Shown here: positions 20,654 through 33,271 of the stretch, piece by piece
How the letters are laid out: the number at the start of each line of letters is the position of its first letter
How positions within the stretch are numbered: the first letter of the stretch is position 1
From: Macrostomum hystrix
Taxonomy: Eukaryota; Platyhelminthes; Macrostomidae
Length of the DNA stretch: 64,000 nt
NCBI GenBank assembly: GCA_950097015.1
Contig: CATNEN010000010.1
Location: 1,938,501-2,002,500, forward strand
Direction: 5' to 3'
Notes under the pieces: model-generated
Told to the model about the DNA's origin: nothing
Database searches by the model: none
The model's input: the letters and a program-made list of their open reading frames with translations, nothing else
Position numbers and translations under genes: made by a program

Positions 20654-22151
20654 ACTTCTATATAATAGCATCTGGACTAGAAGCGAGAAAAAAATTCACA
20701 ATTTACCACGAGGCCGATGTTTAGCTGAGCACAGCGGCTCTGCAGAGAAACATATCTACTTAAGCCGTCACAGATCTTAATGCGCCTTCATTCCATGCAT
20801 GCATATTGAATTTGGTGGACATCCTACGAGTCTCGGATATGTTGTGGAGAGAAATGGAGTCTACTTTTGTCGGATAAGCATTTCCAATTGATTTCAATGG
20901 CGTTTCAAATTGGCATTCCATCGGTCCCCCAGCTGTTCACCATAGACACTTGTTCCAAAACTGCCCCGACTTATGGCCACGTAGTGGCACCAATTTGAAT
21001 TGAATCAGATTTCATAGTTGTTTCATTTCATACTCAACGCAGTTTCCTCAGTTTTCTTTGCCAAGGATTTCTGCGCCATGAAAGCATACCCTTCACTATG
21101 GTGAAAAAGTGTTCCGCATTCGGTTGCAAGAGCGGCTTCGCTAATAGTTCAACGCCAGGTACTGGGACATTTCATTGCTATCCACTCAACAACCCGAGTC
21201 TATTGAAAAAATGGAAGAAGGCAAATCCGAGGATGGCGTTTGAGCCCACCAAGTATCCTCGTATCTGCTCGCTTCATGGCGCGAGAGTTTGCAAGCAAGA
21301 TAGAGATGAATGTCCAGCCATTGAGCTCTGACTGCACCGTCATCTACTATATAAGTGGAGCAGTCGCTAAGAAATTCGTGCAAATGAAGCGCGGGTGCGC
21401 ATCTTGCCGCGAACTTCTGCTTGGCTCTGACGATCTGCCGCCTCTTGAGACTGATGGCGGGAATCAGGCCACGGCCATCGTCTTCTTGGAGGAGATCAAC
21501 CGGGGTGGCCTGTCCAAGCCGTCTGATATCGCTTTTGGGCTGGCAGACACTGCTGGCAGGTGTTCGAGGAGATCCGGCAGAGCAATGAACTGCGCAGACG
21601 GCTGCTGCATGCGCCCAACCAGGATGACAGCAACTATCTGGAACATTTCATGGGTCAGACGATGTGCACGGATGGCCATGATGTGAAAGAAGGAATCGTC
21701 TGTGCATTTTTCAACTGCATGATGAAAAATCTGGTCAAGGACGTTTCGGTTGGTGGAGCTGGGGCTCGAAGTAAGCGAAAGTCGGCCGGCCAAACTTTCC
21801 AGTGCAAGTACAGACAAGTAACTTTCATTTGATGCCAATATGACCTCTGTGAACACTCTTCTGCAAGTTCTACGTTAACATTGTCTACGTGTTTTTTGTC
21901 ACCGATTGGTTGAGGCACCTTGCATATGCGTCAATCCATTTGAATTTGCGTTGTTGCTTCAAGTTAAACATAAATTAATAATCTGAAGAAAGTAACTAGC
22001 CAGCAAACATTACATCTCTGCATTTCCGACATTTGAATTTCTGATCTTGCATTTCCCAGTTTGACAGATTCCATAGAAAGCAGGGGAAAACTGGCCTTAT
22101 GAGGTAATGGGTATTTCTTCGCTTCCAGTCCACATGCTATTATATAGAAGT
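20654..22151 (+). mobile_element. P-like DNA transposon relic with ~37-bp inverted repeats
   Basis: The left end ACTTCTATATAATAGCATC (20654 on) and the right end (22115-22151), reverse-complemented, agree over about 37 bases with three or so mismatches. Between them lies a shortened THAP/P-element-type transposase. No 8-bp target duplication is visible at these points, so the true tips may differ. A second weak inverted pair sharing AAACTGGC lies around 22080-22225. Confidence 0.72.
21098..21832 (+). pseudogene. Internally deleted P-element/THAP9-like transposase
   Basis: The start MVKKCSAFGCKSGF, a Trp at KKWKKANP and PRICSLH form a THAP (C2CH zinc) domain of about 65 residues, which in P elements binds the transposon ends. 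The frame then shifts. In the next frame (21240-21560) follows a stretch typical of the P-transposase C terminus (YYISGAVAKKF, CASCRELL, RGGLSKPSDIAFGL), and after another shift 21560-21832 completes it (FEEIRQSNELRRRLL...). The RNase H-like catalytic core and GTP-binding region, several hundred residues, are missing. It cannot encode active transposase. Confidence 0.8.
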
Positions 22152-23940
22152 CCTTGCTCCAAGGCCTTGGAGTGTAATTTTACTCTATGGATCACTGGCA
22201 TTATCTGCCAGTTTCCCCCATAGAATTGTGAGGGGCCAGCCTGGGTTTATCAAATCACTTGACTCAACTTTTCCCTCGAAAAGCCCACCAATCGGAACAA
22301 TCGAACCACAAACCAGCTACCAACTAATCACTAGGGCGGGTGCCACTGGGGAGTAAGGCCTGATCCCCTTCTACCTTGGGATCAGCACCGTGGGATTTCG
22401 AGCGCTCGCATTGTTCCATCCCCCGGTTACATCAGATTTATTGCAGCTTGAGTGCACTGAAGATCTCCAAATGGTAAGAAATCATTCTACCCTCTTGTAA
22501 AAAGTGCTATACCCTCAAAGTATTATGTTATCCCTTGGAAATCTCACTGTTTCTTCTGGAAATCTCATGCGATATCTTAAAAAGTCGTGATTGCTTCCCT
22601 GCTTGGTTTTGAATAGTTTCTAGCATAGTTTCAAGTTTTAACGATCGCAGCTCGAAACACTTTTCTTAAGTTAAAAAAATAACGCTAAAAGCTACATATG
22701 CTCGAACAGTCTTGATTGAGTTTTGAATCGAATAACGCTTGAAGCTATGCTCGAAAAAATGTTCAAATTTAAAATTAATAACGCTTTTAGCTATGCTCAA
22801 ATAGTTCTAGTTATGAATCTGATAACGCATGCAGCTATGCTCAAAAATGTTTCCTTCGTTTTAGCATCGAATAACGCTAAAAGCTGCGTATGCTCGAACA
22901 AGTCTTGATTGAGTTTTGAATCGAATAACGCTTGAAGCAATGCTTGAAAAAGGTTTAAAAAAATTAAAATGACTAACGCCTTTAGCTGTTCCCAACATAT
23001 TTTTTCTAGTTTTGAATCTGATAAAACTTGCAGCTAGCGCTCAAAAATTATTTCCTTAATTTTAAGCATCGAATAACACTTGCTGCTACACTCAAAAACC
23101 GTGTATCTTTTCTCACAGCGAGAAGAGTAATGATAAAGCAAAAAATATTCGCTTTAACATCAGCTAAGCGCTAACTGTTTATCCCGAACCAAAAATGCCA
23201 AATAAAAATGATAATGAACAGGAACTTACGTTTTTCACTGTTGATGATAGAAGATTAGAAAAAAAAGAATCAGTAACAAAACTGATGCTGAAATTTGACC
23301 TGCATTCAGCAAAATTATAAAAGTACTTTACTTCGGAGCTAGATGAAGAGAAAGCGGCACAATGATCGAAGTCGAGACCAGGTGTGACAATATAAAGGCT
23401 GCAGTTTTCAGTTTTCAGCGAGAGGTCTCGCTAGCATTGAGCATCATAAAAGCCCAATCATTGAAATCTGCTGTGTACGTTTTTCTTATTCAAATCAAAT
23501 CACTCAATCAGCCAAGAGACAAATATATAAACGCACGTACGGGTGCTAAAAGCAGTGACGCATTCCTATTCAATTGGCGGTATCGGGCCCTCTGTTCTGC
23601 TAGCACACTCGCGGTCAAGAAAAGCAGTGACGTAATTCCTTCAATTGAGAGAATCGGATACAAACGCACGCACGGGTTAGAAAAAGCACCGGTGCAATCA
23701 AATAAAACTGGACAGTGTCGGGCCTTAAAAGTTACCTTAAAAGTATAGCAGAAAATAAGTGCATGCTTTGTCGAATATTTAATGCCTTTAGAATGAAGCA
23801 AATGCTTAGAAAATTAACGTGTACCATATCATTAAGAAAGCGCATCCTTTAGTGATGGAATCGCGAAAATCGGACAACGCGTTCGCAAGTCACATGCAAG
23901 TCACATGCAAGTCACATGCAAGTACGTTTTTAACTGTTGA
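22152..23940. other. AT-rich spacer with degenerate repeats
   Basis: From about 22480 short phrases such as GGAAATCTCATGC and TACCCTC recur near a 21-bp spacing. From 22680 to 23100 phrases like GAATAACGCTTGAAGC and TATGCTCGAAAAA recur irregularly; the latter also appear at 28060-29960. No gene is supported. Confidence 0.5.
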
Positions 23941-25995
23941 TGATAGAAGATTACTCAATATATCATGCTGCCCCTCAATAAACCATGCGACCCTCTCGGT
24001 AAATAATGCAACCCCTTCGATAATAAACTCTAACCCTTTCGATACATAATGCTACCCCTTCGATAATAAACTCTAACCCTTTCGATACATAATGCAACCC
24101 CTTCGATAATAAACTCTAACCCTTTCGATACATAATGCAACCCATTCGATAATAAACTCTAACCCTTTCGATACATAATGCAACCCCTTCTATAATAAAC
24201 TCTTACCCTTTCGATACATAATGCAACCCCTTCGATAATAAACCCTAACCCTTTCGATACATAATGCAACCCCTTCGATAATAAACTCTAACCCTTTCGA
24301 TACATAATGCTACCCCTCGATAATAAACTCTAACCCTTTCGATACATAATGCAACCCCTTCGATAATAAACTCTAACCCTTTCGATACATAATGCAACCC
24401 CTTCGATAATAAACTCTAACCCTTTCGATACATAATGCAACCCCTTCGATAATAAACTCTAACCCTTTCGATACATAATGCTACCCCTTCGATAATAAAC
24501 TCTAACCCTTTCGATACATAATGCAACCCCTTCGATAATAAACTCTAACCCTTTCGATACATAATGCAACCCCTTCGATAATAAACTCTTACCCTTTCGA
24601 TACATAATGCTACCCCTTCGATAATAAACTCTAACCCTTTCGATACATAATGCTACCCCTTCGATAATAAACTCTAACCCTTTCGATACATTATGCAACC
24701 CCTTCGATAATAAACTCTAACCCTTTCGATACATAATGCAACCCCTTCGATAATAAACTCTAACCCTTTCGATACATAATGCAACCCCTTCGATAATAAA
24801 CTCTAACCCTTTCGATACATAATGCTACCCCTTCGATAATAAACTCTAACCCTTTCGATACATAATGCAACCCCTTCGATAATAAACTCTAACCCTTTCG
24901 AAACATAATGCAACCCCTTCGATAATAAACTCTAACCCTTTCGATACATAATGCAACCCCTTCTATAATAAACTCTAACCCTTTCGATACATAATGCAAC
25001 CCCTTCGATAATAAACTCTTACCCTTTCGATACATAATGCTACCCCTTCGATAATAAACTCTAACCCTTTCGATACATAATGCTACCCCTTCGATAATAA
25101 ACTCTAACCCTTTCGATACATAATGCTACCCCTTCGATAATAAACTCTAACCCTTTCGATACATAATGCTACCCCTTCGATAATAAACTCTAACCCTTTC
25201 GATACATAATGCTACCCCTTCGATAATAAACTCTAACCCTTTCGATACATTATGCAACCCCTTCGATAATAAACTCTAACCCTTTCGATACATAATGCAA
25301 CCCCTTCGATAATAAACTCTAACCCTTTCGATACATAATGCAACCCCTTCGATAATAAACTCTAACCCTTTCGATACATAATGCTACCCCTTCGATAATA
25401 AACTCTAACCCTTTCGATACATAATGCAACCCCTTCGATAATAAACTCTAACCCTTTCGATACATAATGCAACCCCTTCGATAATAAACTCTTACCCTTT
25501 CGATACATAATGCTACCCCTTCGATAATAAACTCTAACCCTTTCGATACATAATGCTACCCCTTCGATAATAAACTCTAACCCTTTCGATACATTATGCA
25601 ACCCCTTCGATAATAAACTCTAACCCTTTCGATACATAATGCTACCCCTTCGATAATAAACTCTAACCCTTTCGATACATAATGCTACCCCTTCGATAAT
25701 AAACTCTAACCCTTTCGATACATAATGCTACCCCTTCGATAATAAACTCTAACCCTTTCGATACATAATGCTACCCCTTCGATAATAAACTCTAACCCTT
25801 TCGATACATAATGCTACCCCTTCGATAATAAACTCTAACCCTTTCGATACATAATGCTACCCCTTCGATAATAAACTCTAACCCTTTCGATACATAATGC
25901 TACCCCTTCGATAATAAACTCTAACCCTTTCGATACATAATGCAACCCCTTCGATAATAAACTCTAACCCTTTCGATACATAATGCTACCCCTCG
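23941..25995. repeat. 43-bp minisatellite (dimer of ~21-bp units), ~46 copies
   Basis: The period is exactly 43 bp. Each unit has two similar halves, one with ATGCAACCCCTTCGATAAT and one with CTCTAACCCTTTCGATAC. Sites vary mainly between GCAACC and GCTACC, in patches. Degenerate units form the left edge. Confidence 0.95.
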
Positions 25996-26860
25996 ATAAT
26001 TTATGCAAGCCAGTTGATAAATCATTCTACCCCCTTGATAAATGATGCTTCCACCTCGATAATTCATGCTTTTTCATTAATAACTCATTCTTTCCCCTAA
26101 AAAATGCATGACCCCCCTCGATAATTCAGGCTTCCCCCTCAATAATTCATGCTAGCTACTCGATATTTAACGCTTTCCCCTTGATAGTTCATGCTACCCA
26201 ATTGATAATAATAGTTTTTTCTTCAATAATTCATGGCACATCGGTGATATTCCATGCTTTCTCTTGGATAATCTATGCTATCCCCTTAATAATTCATGCT
26301 ACCACTTTGTTATATCATGCTATCCCTGTACAAATCTTGCTACCCGCTCAATAATTTATGCTTTTCTCACGATAATTCAGACTAGCCCGTTGATAATTCA
26401 TGGTATCATCTCGATAAGTCAGCTTTACAATCAATAATTCATGCTTCCACTTTGAAAATTCATTCTTTTCCCTCGCTACATCATGCTTCCCTGAATAATT
26501 TATAGTTTCCCTACGTTAATTAGTGTTTCCATCTCGATAATTTATGCATAACCTCAATTATTTTTTCTACCCCTCTATAATTGATTCTTCCCCCTTGAAA
26601 ATGCATGCTTTTCGCTTGATTATTTATGCTTCCCCATCGATAATCTGTGCTACCCCTTCGATAATTCATGCTGCAACTTCGATGGTTCATACATCCCCCT
26701 CGAAAAGTCATGCTTCCCACTCGAAAAAGCATGATTTAGTTTCATTTAGGATCATTTATGCTTTCCACGAATTCATGCTTTTACATGGGTAATTAATATT
26801 TCTTTCTTGATAATTAATGTTTCCTCCTGGATAATTCATGCTCCCACATCGATTATTAAT
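25996..26860. repeat. Degenerate ~21-bp repeat, transition zone
   Basis: Imperfect units of the ATAATTCATGCTTCCCCCTC type recur every 19-23 bases and link the 43-bp array on the left with the 21-bp array on the right. Units here are much less alike than on either side. Confidence 0.8.
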
Positions 26861-27945
26861 GCTATCCCCTGGAAATCTCATGCTATCCCCTGGAAATCTC
26901 ATGCTATGCCCCGGAAATCTCATGCTTTTTCCTGGAAATCATCATCGTTTTTTCATAAATCTTATGTCAGTTACTTAATACCTTACTTTTTTCCCCGGAA
27001 ATCTCATGCTATTCCCTAGAAATCTCATGCTTTCTCCTCGAAATCTCATGCTTTCTCCTGGAAATCTGATGCTCTTCCCCGGATATCTCATGCTTTGTCC
27101 TGGAAATCTCATGCTTTCTCCGGAAATCTCATGCTTTCTCCTCGAAATCTCATGCTTTCTCCTGGAAATCTCATGCTTTCTCCTGGAAATCTGATGCTCT
27201 TCCCCGGAAATCTCATGCTTTCCCCGGATATCTCATGCTTTGTCCTGGAAATCTCATGCTTTCTCCGGAAATCTCATGCTTTCTCCTCGAAATCTCATGC
27301 TTTCTCCTCGAAATCTCATGCTTTCTCCTGGAAATCTCATGCTTTCTCCTGGAAATCTGATGCTCTTCCCCGGAAATCTCATGTTTTGTCCTGGAAATCT
27401 CATGCTTTCTCCGGAAATCTCATGCTTTCTCCTCGAAATCTCATGCTTTCTCCTGGAAATCTCATGCTTTCTACGGAAATCTCATGCTTTCTCCTGGAAA
27501 TCTCATGCTTTCTCCTGGAAATCTCATGCTTTTTCCTCGAAATCTCATGCTTTCTCCTGAAAATCTCATGCTTTCTCCTGGAATTCTCATGCTTTCTCCT
27601 GGAAATCTCATGCTTTCTCCTGGAAATCTCATGCTTTCTCCAGAAATCTCATGCTTTCTCCGGAAATCTCATGCTTTCTCCTGGAAATCTCATGCTTTCT
27701 CCTGAAAATCTCATGCTTTCTCCAGAAATCTCATGCTTTCTCCTCGAAATCTCATGCTTTCTCCTCGAAATCTCATACTTTCTCCTGAAAATCTCATGCT
27801 TTCTCCAGAAATCTCATGCTTTCTCCTGAAAATCTCATGCTTTCTCCAGAAATCTCATACTTTCTCCGGAAATCTCATGCTTTCTCCTCGAAATCTCATG
27901 CTTTCTCTGGAAATCTCATCCTTTCTCCTGGAAAAAATAATGCTT
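26861..27945. repeat. 21-bp minisatellite, ~50 copies
   Basis: Units are of GAAATCTCATGCTTTCTCCT type, mostly 21 bp with some 18-20-bp forms (CTCCGG, CTCCAG). Long ORFs through it are low-complexity artefacts. Confidence 0.93.
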
Positions 27946-30067
27946 TTTTTTATAAACCTCACGCCATTCACCTAATACCAGATGCATTCAATTGATATAA
28001 CTTTGTTGAGCTATATTATTTACTTTCATGTCTTATTTTCTTAAATCTTCTGCTTTAAAAATAGTGAGCAAATAATGCTAGCTGCCATGATGCTCGAAAA
28101 AAACGCTAAAAATTTTAAAATAATACGGCTGTTTGGTACCCTTGAAACAATTATTTTGTTTGTAACCTAATAACGATTGTCGAAATGCTAGAAAAAACTT
28201 TTCATTAGCGTCAATTCGAATAGTGCTAGGGCTATACTCGAAAGAAACATTAATATTTGAAAAAATAAGGCGATTGGCTATTCTCAAATGTCTTACTTTT
28301 GAATATACGGATCGTAATATTGATTGCAGAAGTCCTCAAAAAGTTTTCTCTAGCGTTATTGTTATAGGCCTAATTTCTTTTTTTATCTATTTATCTCAAT
28401 GATGCCACCAAAGTTGTACCAGGTCTTTACTTCTTAAGCTAATTAATTATCTAATTTCATCGAATGCTACCAAAGTTGTTGCAGGGCAAAATTATTAATT
28501 AAGATCCCACCGCTGTTGACTTAATTTTATAGATATTTAACTGGCGGTCCTTAAATGGGCCGTTTTAACTTCTCAAATGGTAGCGTATGAATTTGCACGA
28601 GCGGTATTTAGGCAACTGTATGCGTCTCCAGTCAATTAGGCGTCCCCGAGATTATGAAAAGTAAAACAAAATTATTTACATACAATATTACTTTTATTAC
28701 GGTACGAAGATAAACAAAATATTTATTTTTTGGCGCGTTTTTGAATTTTTGTATTTTTACTATAATGTGAGAAACGTATATACAAAACCTATGAAACTAA
28801 AAATACACTGGCACATTATAATTACTCGTAGAATAGTGACATGATAACAGCTATGCTAAAAACATTATAATGCTTCAAATATTATCTGACATTCTAAATC
28901 TGATTACGCTAGCAGCTATGCTCGAAAAATCTTTCTTTAGTTTTATACTGAACAACGCTTGCTGAGGCACTGAAAACTCTTTTTTTTCTCACTATATTAA
29001 TACTCGTTCCCAAAAAGAGCTTAATAAAAAGGGAAATAGAAAAAAGTTACTCACTAATGGTGCATAACCCTCGATAGATACTTCCCTTGCTAATAATTGC
29101 TGTTTCCTCGATAACTTATGCTGCCCGTAACTAATTTATGCTACACCCTTGTAAAATCATGCTCCTGCATTGAAAAAATGCTACCATCTCAATATATCAC
29201 GATATCTCATATCTCATTCTATATATCATAAAATATTTTCTCCAAGCTTTGAAGCTAATAACGATTGTCGCAATGCTCGGAACACTTTTCTTTAGTTTTG
29301 GAAATAAAAAAACTCGCTGACAGTTATCCAAACAATGAATTAAACAATGCTTAAAGCAATGCTCGAAAAAAGGTTAAAATAGAAAGTGAACCACGCTTGA
29401 AGCTGTGAGCTGAACGTTTTTTCTTCTTGTTCTGAATCTGATAATGCTTGCAGCTATATATGCTTAAAAAATATCCTTTGTTTTAGCATCGAATAACGCT
29501 AAAAGCTACGTATGCTCGATCAGTCTTCGACGAATTATTTTTTTAATTATTATTATAAAACATTTTTTTCGAATCGAATAACGCTAAAAGCTACGTATGC
29601 TCGATCAGTCTTCGGCGAATAATTTTTTTAATTATTATTATAAAACAATTTTTTCGAATTGAATAACGCTAAAAGCTACGTATGCTCGATCAGTCTTCGG
29701 CGAATGAATTTTTAAATTTTTATTATAAAACAATTTTTTCGAATTGAATAACGCTAAAAGCTACGTATGCTCGATCAGTCTTCGGCGAATTAATTATTTA
29801 AATTATTATTATAAAACATTTTTTCGAATCGAATAACGCTAAAAGCTATGTATGATCGATCAGTCTTCAGCGAATGAATTTTTTTAATTTTTATTATAAA
29901 ACATTTTTTTCGAATCGAATAATGTTTAAAGCAACGCTCGTAAAAAAGTATTAAAATTTGAAATGAATTGCGCTGTGATCAATATTTTTTGTTGCAGTTC
30001 TGAATCTCGTAACGCTTGCAGCTATGCTCAAAAAATGTTTCCTGAGTTTTAGTATCAAAAGCAAAAA
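27946..30067. other. AT-rich spacer with degenerate satellite
   Basis: Loose copies of AACGCT...AGCTATGCTCGAAAAA occur from 28060 on, and 29050-29200 again shows ATAACTTATGCTGCCC-like 21-bp phrases. A more regular array begins at 29484. No gene is supported. Confidence 0.45.
29484..29930. repeat. ~118-bp tandem repeat, 4 units
   Basis: Each unit contains AACGCTAAAAGCTACGTATG, then CTCGATCAGTCTTCGGCGAA and an AT-rich tail with TATTATAAAACA. The flanks hold degenerate forms of the same sequence. Confidence 0.85.
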
Positions 30068-30396
30068 CATCTACCCTTCACAGCCCTAACCAAAATCATT
30101 CGATATTCCTTTAACTGAGCATAGGAAAGTTCGATCTATTTGGTCCAATCAGCAGAAGTGGCTGGTTGAAGTTTCCCTCATTGGACGCCGTTTCACCTGG
30201 GGTAGCGGGTCCCCCAGTGGCGAGTGGCGGGGTCTGGGGCTGGGACAAGAGCAGTGCAAATACTGCGGCACCCCGGCTGTGTCAACCATTCTGGTCGAAG
30301 GAGCCTTCTTAAAAGCTGGACCGCGGACTCCGATGATCCGAAATTGCTCTCAAGCGGGAGAAAGTTTTTCTGAGCACAGGCGCCAAAGACTTCGGG

Positions 30397-33048
30397 ATGC
30401 CTTCACTGTCTCTGCTGCTGCTGCAGCTGCTTCTGCCGACTGTGGCAATCGCCGAGTCGACTCAGCAGCTGCCGCAGTTATCTGGCGAGGAGCTGATCTC
30501 CCTGTACAAGCGCGAACCGTTCCGCTACTACACGGCCGGTGGGCTGTACGAGTTTCGGAAAAAGGTGCGCCACTTGATACCGGGAGTCTGGGAGGATTTG
30601 CCTGGGATTTCTCTTTAATAACAACAAAACTAAATCATGCTCATGCGAAATTGTCAAAAAAGCATCGAAAAACCCGCAGAAAACCGGAAATGAGGAACCA
30701 CTCGACGACATCAAGATGACCGTCGATGATGATGCACTTAGCTTGGTCAGTGCAGCTCCGAAATTGCTAATATTTCTTCTTTTTTATTGTTACTGACGGT
30801 TTTTCTCTGATCGAAAATTGCAGGTGGAACCTAAAAACCGTGAGTCAAGTAAAAACTTGGCGAAACTCAATTTACGAACTGGATCACATTAGCTAGTCAG
30901 TTTACAACGTGGTATTTTTTATCGATGTGTGTGCACTACTGAGTTTTATCAGCAGTACTATGACAAGCATTTTATCTGAAGAACTCGAAAATACAAGTAA
31001 GAGAAAATAAGTATATATCTCCCTTATTCGCAACTAGATCAACCCACGAAACGCTCTGGAGGTCGCGGAGGCGTCTCTGCTGTGATGGAGCTGCTGGTGG
31101 TGGTTGACTATGGTCTGTACCAGTCTCACCTGAACCGTATCGCTAAGTCAAAGTCCAAGCAATCCGTGAAGAATTACTATGAATACTTTGTCGGCTATGT
31201 GAGTTAATTATGCGAGACTTTAATAGTGCTATTTTGTGCATTTACAGCATGCCTATACAAAGACTATATGGCTCCTCGTTACAGATAAACAAAGTCTTCG
31301 AAAATGCGCCAACGAACATCAAGCTGACGGTTGTGCCCGCCGGAATCGCTGTGATGAAGGTAAGTTCTTTCTCTGTTACGCAGTGTTCAGACAGTCAGAT
31401 CGGCAGACAATGGGACCCATCTTCATTCACTCAGAGCAAGGACGCCAGCGACTGGTCGGAGCGCAACCGAGTGTCATTTAATGGTCGCGAATTCATGCTG
31501 GCTGACCAGGCCCTGAATCAGTTCCGCCAGTGGTTGGAGCGCCACCGCAGCCGACTGCCGCAGTTCGACCACGCCATGGCTTTGACGCACTACGCTACAG
31601 GCATCCAGGTCAATGGCGCTGTGTATAAGATAATGGGCCTCGCCCAGGTCGGCGAGATGTGCCGCGTCGGGATCACTGCCGGCGGCCTTGATGGCATCCA
31701 ATCCATGTCGGTGGTGCATGACTCGGGCACACTGGCGGGGGCGCTGACAGCTGTTCACGAGATCGGGCACAGGTGAGCAGCTCAGCTGGTGCGATCGTTT
31801 CCATTTAGTTTTGCTTCTTTTAAAATAACTATAGGCTATAAAATGACTGCAAATCACAATGCTTTAAAATCCTCTTCGTTCTTCCGAAAAGCTTGGGTCT
31901 TCCTCACGACGGTGAGGGCGGCTCAGCGGCTTGCCCAGACGACGGCCGCTTCGTGATGTCCGCTGCAACGGCCATGTCAGAGGAGGCAGCCAGATTCTCC
32001 AACTGCTCCCTGCGAGTTCTGCAGAGCCTCCTGGAGGCGCCCGGAGCCGCTTGCTTGTTTAGCTCGAAGGCCGACCCGGACAGGCGTCTGGTGGAGACGA
32101 GCCTGCTGCCCGGGCAGATCTATTCCAAGGACTACCAGTGCCAGCGCCAGATCCTGGATGGCATCGCCGATCCGCGCTTTTGCAAGGTGTGTGATCGATT
32201 TATTAAAATGGCGAGCGCTGCTTCTCTGTTCGTGGTTTATTCTTAGTCTATAACCCGTTAGTACGTTCGATGATGCGCATTTTCGTTCAAAATGATACGC
32301 TAGTTCGTTCAGTCATACGCTAGTTCGTTCAGTCATGTGCTAGTTCGTTCAGTCATGCGCTAGTTCGTTCAGTCATGTGCTAGTTCGTTCAGTCATGTGC
32401 TAGTTCGTTCAGTCATGCGCTAGTTCGTTCAGTCATGTGCTAGTTCGTTCAGTCATGTGCTAGTTCGTTCAGTCATGTGTTTGTTCGTTCCATTTTCGTT
32501 CCATTGTTCGTTCGCATGATTTTTCATTTGTGCTGTCGTTCAACCGTACACTAGTTAAATCATACGATCATGCATATGCTGGTTCCTTTGTTCAAGAGTT
32601 TAATATCGAAAAAATACTATCTAATTTCCAAGTACACATAAGCCTAAATTAGCCCTCGCCAACCCATTCGCGCCAGACCCCCTGGCTCACGCCGACCACA
32701 CTGGAGATGTCCTGCTCCATGCTCTTGTGCCAGGACAAGCGGGACTCCGGCAGCATGCGCTGCTCCGGTTCGGTGCCAGCCATCATGGGCACCCCCTGCG
32801 GAAACAAGAAGGTAATCTGTACGGCCAGTGCTGCCGGATTCTTTCAATGAGAACTTGAGTCAAATTCTGATTAACTCACCCTGCAGATCTGCCTGAACAA
32901 CCGCTGCACATTCAGCGAGTCAGCTCCCTGCTGCCCAATGGAGGAGGAGGACCAGGAGGCCTGCAGTCGCCTCAAACAGATGCTGGGCTGCCAGAACAAG
33001 CTGCTGCAGCTCTACTGCTGCAAATTCTGCGGCCACAGGTGCGAGTGA
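30397..33048 (+). CDS. Secreted ADAMTS-like zinc metalloprotease, copy B
   Basis: The exons parallel copy A: 30397-~30561 (signal peptide), a propeptide exon ending near 30745, the 16-nt exon 30824-30839, 31038-31198, 31285-31359, 31435-31772, 31892-32186, 32677-32811 and 32887-33048. From the 16-nt exon on, lengths match copy A exactly (161, 75, 338, 295, 135, 162). The spliced zinc site is again HEIGHSLGLPHDG with FVMSAA downstream. Changes from copy A are few, for example VVVDYG for VVVDNG, QCQRQ for QCSRQ and I to T at the start of the disintegrin exon. About 175 bases of 5' flank present in copy A are missing just upstream of the first exon, so the promoter may differ. The one-base frame discord in the propeptide is shared. 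Confidence 0.83.
32297..32482. repeat. 20-bp minisatellite, copy B
   Basis: This is the counterpart of 17578-17765 in the same intron, of similar copy number. Confidence 0.9.
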
Positions 33049-33112
33049 GACCCTGATTGCAGTACGTCAGGGAACTGAACGAAACTATCAGCTGAACGAA
33101 ACTATCACGAGA

Positions 33113-33118
33113 AATAAA
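33113..33118 (+). promoter_or_regulatory. Polyadenylation signal, protease copy B
   Basis: AATAAA stands 65 bases past the stop codon, as in copy A. Confidence 0.6.
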
Positions 33119-33271
33119 TACGTTCGCAAAGGCTGGACGACAGACTTTAAAATCATTTTAAAATGCCCCACCCGAGTGTTTTTTTTTATTGAAATGGAGT
33201 TCAGCAGATTCACTGTACAACAGCCTGAGTTGGTTGTCCTTCTCACTTAGGTAAAGTGAGCAGGGAGACAA

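Noticed and set aside
22270-22400. Possible further tRNA-like SINE head (minus strand, GGTTCGATTG)
   Set aside because: The A-B box spacing is too short and no matching body was found.
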